NCBI RefSeq assembly: GCF_040218065.1
Contig: NZ_JAVJQE010000004.1
Location: forward strand, 1-64,000
Source of the DNA: Marivibrio sp040218065
Lineage (GTDB): Bacteria; Pseudomonadota; Alphaproteobacteria; UBA8366; Aestuariispiraceae
Reading direction: 5' to 3'
DNA length: 64,000 nt
The translations under genes and the position numbers were made by a program. Position 1 is the first letter of the stretch. Each line of letters opens with the position of its first letter. The notes below the pieces were generated by a model. The model worked only from the letters and a program-made list of their open reading frames with translations. It was not told where the DNA came from and did not search any database. Positions 25,912 to 34,063 of this stretch are shown piece by piece.

Positions 25912-26685
25912 TCACGAAGCGTTCCGGCGCACCATGAAGGGACTGTTGTCGATCGCGTGGAGGCTGAAGCCCAAGCGCAGCAAATGGGCCGGCAGCCGTC
26001 TGTTCTTGACCGTGGGGCCGGTTTTGTTCGGCTGCGTGTTGAGCAACAGAGCCAAGCGGCCCGCGGGCGTCAACCGACGTACGGCGGTTTCGACGAAATG
26101 CGTCCAAGCCTCTTCCTCCCAAACCGACTCGCCGACGATGTTGAAATTCACCCGCAAGCCGAGGATCAAATCGTAACGCTCCGGCTTCTCGTCGAAATAG
26201 GTCGGCGTCACCGTTGCGATCCTGCGCCGCACGCCGAGCGCCTCGCAGATCGTATCGAAGGTCTCGTTCCTGAGGTCGACGCCCAAGACGTCATGGCCCA
26301 AGACCTCGCACAGAAGCGAGAAATGGCCGCCCCCGCTGCCCAGATCAAGAATGCGCAGCCCCTCGCTCTTGTGAAGGTTCAACAGGCGCACCGGATAGAG
26401 CATCTGGACGACCCAGGGCTCGATGAAGACGAACTTCTCCTCCCCGACGGAATTGGCGAGCGTCGCGCGAGCGGTCTGGTTCGATTCGAGATCCTGCGGC
26501 CCGAAGGCGGAGCGGGTCAGACCGTTCTTCGCCAGCCATCGGCCGTAGAGCGGATCGACCGCCGAACGGTAGCGCGCCCAATCGCGCGACGCCTGCAGCG
26601 CCGGAAACGCGCGCTCGGCGATCGGCGTCAATTCCGCGCCGGCGACGGCCCGCCAGACGGGCTTGTGCAGACTTTCGCCGAACAC
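25912..26685 (-). CDS. Class I SAM-dependent methyltransferase
   Basis: 257 residues. The SAM-binding motif is ILDLGSGGGHFSLLCEVLG (about 112-130), followed by GVDLRN; motif II-like sequence is ERYDLILGLRVNF. The first 100 residues form a helical cap (LYGRWLAKNGLTRSAFGPQD). It lies between flgL and flaF in the same direction, so modification of flagellin or its sugar is plausible, but the substrate is not known. A 165-base gap without a clear gene separates it from flaF. Confidence 0.8.
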   Translation of the reverse strand: MFGESLHKPVWRAVAGAELTPIAERAFPALQASRDWARYRSAVDPLYGRWLAKNGLTRSAFGPQDLESNQTARATLANSVGEEKFVFIEPWVVQMLYPVRLLNLHKSEGLRILDLGSGGGHFSLLCEVLGHDVLGVDLRNETFDTICEALGVRRRIATVTPTYFDEKPERYDLILGLRVNFNIVGESVWEEEAWTHFVETAVRRLTPAGRLALLLNTQPNKTGPTVKNRRLPAHLLRLGFSLHAIDNSPFMVRRNAS

Positions 26686-26731
26686 CGAACTCCCTTTCGC
26701 CTAAACCCGTCCTCGCCGCGCCGCAGTCCCG

Positions 26732-27766
26732 TCAGTTCAGGAACGACACCAGGCTCAGCTGCGCCCGCCGGGCGATGGTGGTGAAGGACGCCTGGATCTG
26801 GGTCTGCAGCGCGCTGATCTCCACCGCCGCTTGGGCGGTGTCGGCCCCCTCGATCTCGTCGAGCGCGGATTGGCTGATGCTGATGAAATTCTCGTGCTGG
26901 GTCACCATCCGATCGAACTGGTTGATCACAGCGCCGTTGGTGCTCTGAAGCTGGCGCAGTTCGACACGCGCCTGTTCGGCGGCCGAGCGCGCGTTGCCGA
27001 GCAACGTCTCGCGCTGATCGACGGTCAGATTGGCGTTTCGGTCGGTCGCCGACTTCAGGCGCATGGCCGCTTCGACCAGATTCTGAAACGCGGAATCAGT
27101 GGCCGTGATGCCGTATTCCAGCCGCTGTTGATCGCTGATCGTGAGCGTCGTCTTGCGCCAGGCCTCGGCGTCTATCGTGTCGGCGCCGGCGAAGCTCGTG
27201 TGGTAGCTCTGCGTGATCGGCCCGTTGGTCCGCTGAACCGTGAACTCCGGTATTTCGTTCGCCGTTTCGATCGTGTTGGCCACGATCGGGAAATCGTCCT
27301 CGTTATAGAGGGCGAGATCGCGGATGTCTTGCACCGGCGCGGTGTCGAAGCGCGTGCCGGCGAAAATGAACCGGTCGCCGATGCGAACGTTCAGGTTCGC
27401 CTCGATCTCCAGCATCAGATTGTTGGCGACCACGGTCGTGTCGGTCAGGAAGCTGGGGTCGTCAGGGGAGATCGGCTCCGAGGCGTCGATGATCTCGCCC
27501 GCGACGTCCGCCAATCGGTCGAGCACTGCGTCGTACGAGCGCGTGATGCCCTCCGCCAACGTGATCGAGCGGATGTAGGCTTGGCGCGACGAGATCTCGG
27601 CCTTCAGATCGACAATCCGCGGGGCGTCGTTGCCGTAGAGCTTGAGCTCGGCGAATTTTCGGCCGGTCGCGACCCGGAACTGCAGTTGATCGAGATTGAC
27701 GGTGTTCCGCTGCAACAACGTCAAACTGTTGAGCAGCGCGCCGGAGGTGCTGATGCGGTCAACCAT
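26732..27766 (-). CDS. flgL: Flagellar hook-filament junction protein FlgL
   Basis: 344 residues from the ATG at 27766 (MVDRISTSGALLNSL), which has AGGAGAG upstream. An in-frame ATG at 27823 lies within the sigma-54 promoter and is rejected. The N-terminal flagellin-like helix (LTLLQRNTVNLDQLQFRVATG) and C-terminal helix (TAQAAVEISALQTQIQASF) are typical. FlgL joins hook and filament. The partner FlgK is not in the window. It diverges from the flagellin gene. Confidence 0.88.
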   Translation of the reverse strand: MVDRISTSGALLNSLTLLQRNTVNLDQLQFRVATGRKFAELKLYGNDAPRIVDLKAEISSRQAYIRSITLAEGITRSYDAVLDRLADVAGEIIDASEPISPDDPSFLTDTTVVANNLMLEIEANLNVRIGDRFIFAGTRFDTAPVQDIRDLALYNEDDFPIVANTIETANEIPEFTVQRTNGPITQSYHTSFAGADTIDAEAWRKTTLTISDQQRLEYGITATDSAFQNLVEAAMRLKSATDRNANLTVDQRETLLGNARSAAEQARVELRQLQSTNGAVINQFDRMVTQHENFISISQSALDEIEGADTAQAAVEISALQTQIQASFTTIARRAQLSLVSFLN

Positions 27767-27813
27767 TCTGGTCTCTCCTGATGCCGCCCGCCTTCGCGGG
27801 CCCGTACCGGATA

Positions 27814-27829
27814 AGCAAAGCATGTGCCA
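27814..27829 (-). promoter_or_regulatory. Sigma-54 (-24/-12) promoter of flgL
   Basis: On the minus strand the sequence is TGGCACATGCTTTGCT, a perfect match to TGGCAC-N5-TTGCT. The predicted transcript start is near 27,802, about 36 bases before the flgL ATG at 27766. Confidence 0.92.
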
Positions 27830-27987
27830 CTGCGGAGCGCGGGGGCGATCGGTCGCGCCTTGAAAAAAACCGCTTGACTTCGGACGCGCTTTCAGGACTT
27901 CTTGGCGGTGCTCGAATGTCAGATGTGCAGAAGGCGCATCGTTCGAGCGGACATAAACGACGACGCAATCCAGAAAGGATTTGACCC

Positions 27988-28902
27988 ATGTCGAACGATA
28001 TCGCTCTGACTTCCGCCCAGCGGCAGTCCCTGCTCTCCCTGCAGCGCACCCAGTCGCTTTCCGAGCGCACCCAGACCCGTCTGTCGACCGGTAAAGAGGT
28101 CAACAGCGTGGTCGACGACGCCGTTAACTTCTTCCGCGCCAAGGCGCTGACGGACCGCGCGGCGGACTTCAACCTGCGCAAAGACGGCATCGACCAGGGC
28201 ATCAGCTCGCTGAACTCCGCCCTGAACGCGGCCGAGTCCATCGACTCGCTGCTCAAGCAGCTCAAAGGTGTGGTCGAGGCCTCGAAGTCGCAGTCGACCG
28301 AAGAGCGGCAGGCCGCCAACCGCCAGTTCGAAGAGATCTCGCTGCAGATCTACCAGCTGGTGGAAGACGCGTCCTATCAGGGCTTGAACCTGCTCAACAA
28401 CACGAACTCGAAGCTGGAGATCTCCTTCGGCGTCCGCACGGCGTCCGAGATCGAGGTTTCGGGTAAGAACCTGATCGCCACCGCGGCCAGCCAGGGGCTT
28501 TCGCTCGGCGCGCTGTTCACCGTCGCCTTCTTCTCGGCGAGCGGCACGGCCGTCCAGGCGTCCGCGCTCGGCCTCTCGGGCGGTCTGTTCACCACCATGG
28601 GCGAGAACAACTCGGCCGTGTCCTTCGCGTCGACCATGATCAACCGGATCGACACGGCGATTAGCCGGCTTCGCGCGACGACCGCCGAGCTCGGCTCCAA
28701 CGTCGCCATCCTGCAGACCCGCCTCGACTTCACGGAGAACTACGTGAACGAGCTCGAGATCGGCTCGGACAAGCTGACGCTCGCGGATCTGAACGAGGAA
28801 GGCGCCAACCTGGTGGCCCTGCAGACCCGTCAGCAGCTCGGCATTCAGTCGCTGGCGATTTCCGGTCAGCAGCAGCAGGCCATTCTGGCGCTTCTGCAGT
28901 AA
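27988..28902 (+). CDS. Flagellin
   Basis: 304 residues; the ATG has AAAGGA upstream. Conserved N-terminal helices (about 10-140) include SERTQTRLSTGKEVNSVVDD, FFRAKALTDRAADF and YQGLNLLN. The C-terminal helices (about 215-304) include SNVAILQTRLDFTENYVNEL and GANLVALQTRQQLGIQSLAI. The central variable domain is short (about 150-210), typical of alphaproteobacterial flagellins. No sigma-54 element was found in front; a TTGACT hexamer near 27,874 could be a housekeeping -35. FlbT and FlaF nearby would control it after transcription. Likely target of the glycosylation genes downstream. Confidence 0.95.
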   Translation: MSNDIALTSAQRQSLLSLQRTQSLSERTQTRLSTGKEVNSVVDDAVNFFRAKALTDRAADFNLRKDGIDQGISSLNSALNAAESIDSLLKQLKGVVEASKSQSTEERQAANRQFEEISLQIYQLVEDASYQGLNLLNNTNSKLEISFGVRTASEIEVSGKNLIATAASQGLSLGALFTVAFFSASGTAVQASALGLSGGLFTTMGENNSAVSFASTMINRIDTAISRLRATTAELGSNVAILQTRLDFTENYVNELEIGSDKLTLADLNEEGANLVALQTRQQLGIQSLAISGQQQQAILALLQ

Positions 28903-28935
28903 TCGACCGATCGGTCGTAACCTTTGGGTTGGGAC

Positions 28936-28967
28936 GGGGCTCCGGCGTCATGCGCCGGGGCCCCTTT
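28936..28967 (+). terminator. Terminator after flagellin
   Basis: Stem GGGGCTCCGGCG (28936-28947) pairs with CGCCGGGGCCCC (28953-28964) with one G.T pair, loop of 5, followed by TTT. It lies 33 bases after the flagellin stop. Confidence 0.85.
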
Positions 28968-29094
28968 CCGTTTCGGAGGCGAGCGCGCCCGGCTGGCGGA
29001 CGGCGACGAATCCGGCTAGGGCTCGGAAGCGAAAGTCGAAACGGCGCGGGACGGCGTTGTCAAAAGGCGGGACCATAAGGCGGGGCGGCGCAAG

Positions 29095-31011
29095 ATGACG
29101 GATGCGACAGCCTATAAGGCGTTGGTGGAAGAGGCGCTGGCCGCGATCGGCGAGGGGGCGACGGATCGCGGGATCGCGCTCGCCGAAGAGATCCTGTCGC
29201 GCTACGGCAACGCCCCGGAGGCGGTCTATCTGCTGGGGCTGATCGCGGCGCGCATGGACGAGCCCTCGCGCACCCTGGAACTGCTGAAACTGGCCCATGA
29301 GCTCGGCCCGAACGTGCGGGAGTTCGCCGACGCGTTGGCTGTGGCCTACGCCAAGCTTGGTCGACTGGGCGACAGTCTTTTCTACGGCAAGCTCGCCGCC
29401 TCCATTCCTCCGCATCCGGTGATCGAGGGGTTGATTCCGGCTTGGTTCGGCGGCTTCGAACAGGCCTTTCTGAATATTTCCGAGCCCAATTACGACGCCC
29501 GCGGCGCCGAATTGTTGGGGCTTGGCGCGGTGGACGAGGGGGTGGAGATGTATCGCCGCCAGGCCGAAGCGCGCGAGACCGCGCCCGAGGCCTGGCGCGA
29601 CTACGCCGAACGGTTGATGGAGATCGGACGCGCCGGTCCGGCGCTGATCGCATTGCGCCGTATCAACGAGTTGGGCGCGGCGAGCCCGCGCGACGAGGCG
29701 CTGACCGCCGGCTGCCTGTGCGCGCTGGGCCGGTTCGAGGCGGCGCGCGCCATCCACGACGCGATGTTGGCCGAAGGGCGCATAGATCCGACCGCGTTGG
29801 CGTTGATGGTCGGCGACATGGCCCGCGATCCTGATACGCCGCGCGCCTTCGTGGCGCAGGCGCAACGAACGCTGGGCGATACGTTCCCGCCGCGCGCCGA
29901 TTCGCAGCTGCCCTCGCGGGCGGTCGAGCGCGGGACGCTGAAGATCGGGCTCGTGACCTCGCGGTTCAGCTTGCGCGGCGGTCTGGACTTCTTTTGGCCC
30001 GTTCTGAACGCCGCACGCATCGCGAATGCGGCTGTCTATGTCTACGCCAACGATCTGGTGGAGGATTCGGTCGCCCGCCGACTGCAAGGGGCGGTCGCTT
30101 CCTGGGTCGACGCGCGGGAGATCGACGATCTGACGTTGGACGCCATCATCCGCAACGACGGCGTTCATATCCTCGTCGATCTTGACGCGACGGGGGCTGG
30201 GGCGCGGCCCTCGCTGTTCATGCGCCGTCCTGCGCCCTGCGCCTTGCAGTTGGCCGGTCTGCCGGAATCGGCCGATGCGTTGGGCTTCGACGCGGTGTTG
30301 GGGGACGCGGTCCTGCACCCGGCCGACGAAGACCCGCCGGAGGGCGGGGCGGACGTGCTGCGCGTCGAGGGCGGGTTGTTCCGGCTTCCGCTGGTCGCCG
30401 CTCCGGAGGGGCCGGACGCCCCGGCGCCCACGCTGGCGGTCTGCGCGACGCCCGCCGACCTGACGGAGCCGGTGATCGAGGCCTTGACGGCCGCCGCGAA
30501 GGCGTCGCCGGATCTGAGACTGCTGTTCAGCGCCGACCGGCTGGGCGGCGCCGAAGCGGCCGCGGACGTCGAGGCGGCCTTGTCGGAAGGGCCGCTGAAA
30601 GGGCGGGTCGAGATCGCCCCTCTCGGTTTCCGGCGCGGGGCCGAACGATTGGCCGCGGCCGGCGCTTTGGTGCATGCGGGACCGCCCTGGCCGCAGGCGC
30701 TCGCCGAGGCGTTCGAGGCGGGGACGCCGATTTTCGCCGCCCGCGGCCGTCTTCCGGGCGATCGGATGGTCGAAAGCTTCCTGCACGCGATGGGATTGGC
30801 GGACGTCGTTTTTCCGGACGCCGCCGCAACGATTGCCGCGGCGGCCGAGGCCCTTCGCGATCCGGCGCGGTGGGAGAGGGCGCGCGAGCGGGCGGACGCC
30901 GCGCGCGAGGCCGCCCTCGGGCATGAGTTCCTGAATGGCTGGGGCGAGGCGCTGGGCGCAGTCTTCGCGGACGCCTACCGCCGCTACGTGGCGCGAGGAG
31001 AGGCGGCATGA
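29095..31011 (+). CDS. TPR/OGT-type flagellin glycosyltransferase (FlmG-like)
   Basis: 638 residues. The N-terminal part (about 5-260) is made of TPR-like helical repeats (ALAEEILSRYGNAPEAVYLL, ADALAVAYAKLGRLGDSLFY). The C-terminal part (about 280-630) resembles the GT-B fold of SPINDLY/OGT-type transferases: LKIGLVTSRFSLRGGLDFFW, ALQLAGLPESADALGFDAVL and FEAGTPIFAARGRLPGDRMV. This layout matches the Caulobacter flagellin transferase FlmG, which moves pseudaminic acid onto flagellin Ser/Thr. It lies directly downstream of flagellin and overlaps the next gene (Maf) by 4 bp. Specificity is inferred from context. Confidence 0.78.
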   Translation: MTDATAYKALVEEALAAIGEGATDRGIALAEEILSRYGNAPEAVYLLGLIAARMDEPSRTLELLKLAHELGPNVREFADALAVAYAKLGRLGDSLFYGKLAASIPPHPVIEGLIPAWFGGFEQAFLNISEPNYDARGAELLGLGAVDEGVEMYRRQAEARETAPEAWRDYAERLMEIGRAGPALIALRRINELGAASPRDEALTAGCLCALGRFEAARAIHDAMLAEGRIDPTALALMVGDMARDPDTPRAFVAQAQRTLGDTFPPRADSQLPSRAVERGTLKIGLVTSRFSLRGGLDFFWPVLNAARIANAAVYVYANDLVEDSVARRLQGAVASWVDAREIDDLTLDAIIRNDGVHILVDLDATGAGARPSLFMRRPAPCALQLAGLPESADALGFDAVLGDAVLHPADEDPPEGGADVLRVEGGLFRLPLVAAPEGPDAPAPTLAVCATPADLTEPVIEALTAAAKASPDLRLLFSADRLGGAEAAADVEAALSEGPLKGRVEIAPLGFRRGAERLAAAGALVHAGPPWPQALAEAFEAGTPIFAARGRLPGDRMVESFLHAMGLADVVFPDAAATIAAAAEALRDPARWERARERADAAREAALGHEFLNGWGEALGAVFADAYRRYVARGEAA

Positions 31012-32996
31012 GCAGCGATTTCCCCTTGGATTTGGGCGAGGCGGGGACCGGCGGCCTAGACGATCGGCCGAGCGCCCGCTTCGCCGCCAATCTGGCGGTG
31101 CTCGAGGAGACCGCGCCCGCGATCGCCGAGCAGATCGCGGCCATGAAGAGTCCGATCAGCCGGATTGTCGGCTCGGTCGAGGAAGGCGACCTGAACATCG
31201 ATCTCGGCCACGCCGCCTTCTACGACGAAGACGCCGAGAGCTATAGCGCAAAGCAGGTGGAGAGCTTCCTGGAGAAGCCGCGGCGCATCGAGATGCCAGG
31301 TTACAAGACCCAGCTCGATACGATCCTGTGCAACCAGGAAGTCGTTAACGACATGCTGGTCTGGATGGACGAGCGCGACCTCAAGCCGGCGGTCAAGCCT
31401 GACCGCGACGGCGGTTATCTGATCATGCTCGGGCTCGGACTCGGGCTCGGCGTGGAGCGGCTGCTGGAAGAATTGCCGGTCCGCAATCTCGTGATCGTCG
31501 AGCGGTATCCGGAGTTTTTGCGCCATTCGCTGGAGACCGCGGATTGGGCGGCTTGGCGCGATCTGCTGGAGAGCCGCGGCGGATCCATGAAGGTTATCCT
31601 CGCGCGCGATCAGTACATGGCGGCCAACGAGCTGTACATCCACGTGCGCAATCATCATTTCGGACTGATCGACGGCAGCTACATGCTGCTGCATTACCAG
31701 TCGAGCTTCACGCGCGGCGTGCTGGACGAGCTGGTTCAGCGGTTGCCGGTGATCGCGGCGAATCCGGGGTTCTTCGAGGACGAGCTCATCATGCTGCGCA
31801 ATTGCTTCCGCAATTTGCGCCGACACGAGCACAAACTGCTGCAGGACAGGCGGCGGTTGATGGTGAAGACCCCTGTGATCGTCGTCGCCTCCGGGCCGTC
31901 GGTCGACACCGCGATCGATTTTGTGCGCGCCAACCGGGAGCGGGCCGTGATCATCAGTTGCGGGACCGGGCTCGGCGCGCTGCTGGGCTACGGCATCAAA
32001 CCGGACTTCCACGTCGACACGGAGAACACCCCGGGACCCTTGGAAATCCTGAGCGGACTTGCCGAGACCCACGACCTGAGCGGCGTCACCTTGATCGCCT
32101 GCAATACGGTCGATCCCGGCGTGCCGGCCCTGTTCGACGAACGCTACCTGTATTTCCGGGATTCGGTCACCGCGACGCATTATTTCGGGCGCGATCAGCG
32201 TCCGTTGCTGCTGGCCGCGCCGACAGTCTCGAACGCGGCCGTGCGCTCGGCCCTCACGCTCGGCTTCCGCGAGATCTATCTGGTCGGCGTCGATCTCGGG
32301 AGCCGCGACCCGAAGCGTCACCATTCCAAGAAATCGATCTACATGGCGGACGAAACCTTTCTGGAAACTCACCCCGACCATCGCGAGGCCAGTAAGTATC
32401 CGATCCGCCGCCCGGGCAGTCTGGGCGGCACCGTCTTCGCGAACGCCAGCTTTCTCTATGCGTCGATGTACATGGCGAACTTGATGCGCGTGTTCGCCGG
32501 GACGCGCGTCGTCAATCTCAGCGACGGGGCGCGAATCGACGGCACGATCCCGAAGCTGCCGCACGTCGCCCGCATCGAAAACGAGCCCGCCCAGAAAACC
32601 CGCGACCTCCAGATCGTCGCCAACACGCTGGAGGCGGGCGGCGGTTACAAGGGCTTCGACGCGGAGGAGTTGCGTCGTCTGCAACGCCGCATGGCGCTGT
32701 TCATCGATGATCTGGTCGCCCTGTTCCGCGAGGTCCGCGATCCAGTCGCCCTGTTCGATGCGATCAAGGACATGTTCAAGGCGCTGGGCGACGGGCCGAT
32801 CGACGAGACGATATACGCCTATCTTTGGGGCACGAGCCTGATGTTCTATCAGTTCATCTATGTGGTCGTGCGCCGGTTGCCGGAGGAGGCGCGCGAGGCC
32901 TTCCTGGACGAAGTGAGCGCGCGCAGCGCTGACCGCATCGCCCAATTGAAGGGCGACTTCGACGCGCTGATCGACGAACTGGTCGCCGAACTCTAG
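31008..32996 (+). CDS. Motility accessory factor Maf (flagellin nonulosonate transferase)
   Basis: 662 residues of the Maf/DUF115 (MptE-like) family. The N-terminal flanking domain runs to about 280 (YKTQLDTILCNQEVVNDML; GGYLIMLGLGLGLGVERLLE). The central MAF_flag10 core starts at PVIVVASGPSVDTAIDFV and includes ISCGTGLGALLGYGIKPDFH, AAPTVSNAAVRSALTLGFRE and YLVGVDLGS. The C-terminal helical domain is about 500-660. Maf proteins transfer nonulosonic acids to flagellin before export. The ATG overlaps the FlmG-like gene stop, so the two transferases are made together. Confidence 0.88.
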   Translation: MSSDFPLDLGEAGTGGLDDRPSARFAANLAVLEETAPAIAEQIAAMKSPISRIVGSVEEGDLNIDLGHAAFYDEDAESYSAKQVESFLEKPRRIEMPGYKTQLDTILCNQEVVNDMLVWMDERDLKPAVKPDRDGGYLIMLGLGLGLGVERLLEELPVRNLVIVERYPEFLRHSLETADWAAWRDLLESRGGSMKVILARDQYMAANELYIHVRNHHFGLIDGSYMLLHYQSSFTRGVLDELVQRLPVIAANPGFFEDELIMLRNCFRNLRRHEHKLLQDRRRLMVKTPVIVVASGPSVDTAIDFVRANRERAVIISCGTGLGALLGYGIKPDFHVDTENTPGPLEILSGLAETHDLSGVTLIACNTVDPGVPALFDERYLYFRDSVTATHYFGRDQRPLLLAAPTVSNAAVRSALTLGFREIYLVGVDLGSRDPKRHHSKKSIYMADETFLETHPDHREASKYPIRRPGSLGGTVFANASFLYASMYMANLMRVFAGTRVVNLSDGARIDGTIPKLPHVARIENEPAQKTRDLQIVANTLEAGGGYKGFDAEELRRLQRRMALFIDDLVALFREVRDPVALFDAIKDMFKALGDGPIDETIYAYLWGTSLMFYQFIYVVVRRLPEEAREAFLDEVSARSADRIAQLKGDFDALIDELVAEL

Positions 32997-33013
32997 GAAA
33001 GGCGGAGGCGCCC

Positions 33014-34030
33014 ATGCATCTGTTCGGCAAAGATCTGAGCCGCGAGACCGCGCTCATCGCCGAGATCGGGGTCAATCATGAGGGCGACCCCGACAAGGCG
33101 GCGGAGTTGCTCCGTCTCGCCGCCGCAGCGGGGGCGGACGCGGTCAAGTTCCAGAGCTACACGGCGGAGCGCTTCGTCTCCACGGACGACCCGGACCGTC
33201 TCGCGCGGGTCATGCGCTTCGCGCTCGACGAGGCGGCGCATCGCCGCCTGGCGGCGGAGGCGAAGGCGGCCGGCGTCGCCTTCCTGTCCACCCCCGTCAC
33301 CGAGGATTGGGTGCCGCTGTTGGCCGAGTTGGGGGCCGCGATCAAGATCATGTCCGGCGATCTGACCTTCCCGGAGACGATCAAGGCGGCGGCGTCGACG
33401 GGCAAGCCGGTGCTGCTGTCGACCGGCGGCGGGACGCTGGCCGAGGTCGAGCGCGCCGTCGGCTGGGTCCGCGAGGTCGCGGGCGAGGCGGCGCTGGCCG
33501 AGCGTCTGGCGATCCTGCATTGCGTGAGCGCCTATCCGACGCCGATGTCGGAGGCGAACCTGACGGCGATCCCGACCCTGGCGGCGCATTTCGCGCCGGT
33601 CGCCGTCGGCTATTCCAACCATGTGATCGGGCCCGAAGCGGTTATCGCGGCCGTCGCGCTGGGCGCGCAGGTGGTCGAGGTGCATTTCACCGACCGCAAG
33701 GAGGGGCGGGAGTTCCGCGATCACAGCCTGTCCGCCGATCCGGCGGATATGGCGTATCTGGCGCGCGCCATCCCTGAGGCGCGCGCCGCGCGCGGGACGG
33801 GCGAGAAGATCCCCCAGGCGAGCGAAATCCCCGCGATCGCGGCGATCCGCAAGGGCGTGATCGCGGCGCGGGACCTCGCGGCCGGCCGGCGCTTGACGCG
33901 GGACGATCTGATGTTCGCCCGCCCGGCGAGCGAAGTGCCCGCCTTGGACGTCGAAACCGTCGTCGGTCGCACGCTCACGGCGCCGCTTGCAAAGGGCGGC
34001 GTCCTGAAGCGAAGCATGCTGGATGGCTGA
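33014..34030 (+). CDS. NeuB/PseI-type nonulosonic acid synthase
   Basis: 338 residues. The NeuB TIM barrel has AEIGVNHEGDPDKAAEL, ADAVKFQSYTAERF, IKIMSGDLTFPETIK, PVLLSTGG, LHCVSAYPTP and VGYSNHVIGPE. The C-terminal SAF (antifreeze-like) domain begins near 275 (RKGVIAARDLAAGRRLTRDD). It condenses phosphoenolpyruvate with a six-carbon amino sugar to a nine-carbon sugar. The subtype (pseudaminate, legionaminate or sialate) cannot be fixed from sequence alone. It sits 17 bases after Maf. Confidence 0.9.
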   Translation: MHLFGKDLSRETALIAEIGVNHEGDPDKAAELLRLAAAAGADAVKFQSYTAERFVSTDDPDRLARVMRFALDEAAHRRLAAEAKAAGVAFLSTPVTEDWVPLLAELGAAIKIMSGDLTFPETIKAAASTGKPVLLSTGGGTLAEVERAVGWVREVAGEAALAERLAILHCVSAYPTPMSEANLTAIPTLAAHFAPVAVGYSNHVIGPEAVIAAVALGAQVVEVHFTDRKEGREFRDHSLSADPADMAYLARAIPEARAARGTGEKIPQASEIPAIAAIRKGVIAARDLAAGRRLTRDDLMFARPASEVPALDVETVVGRTLTAPLAKGGVLKRSMLDG

Positions 34031-34063
34031 GCGTCGCTCGGCCGCATCGAGGAGCCTTTCGTC

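Noticed and set aside
27781..27984. 67-residue plus-strand open frame just before flagellin
   Set aside because: It spans the flgL sigma-54 promoter and has no recognisable domain or good ribosome site.
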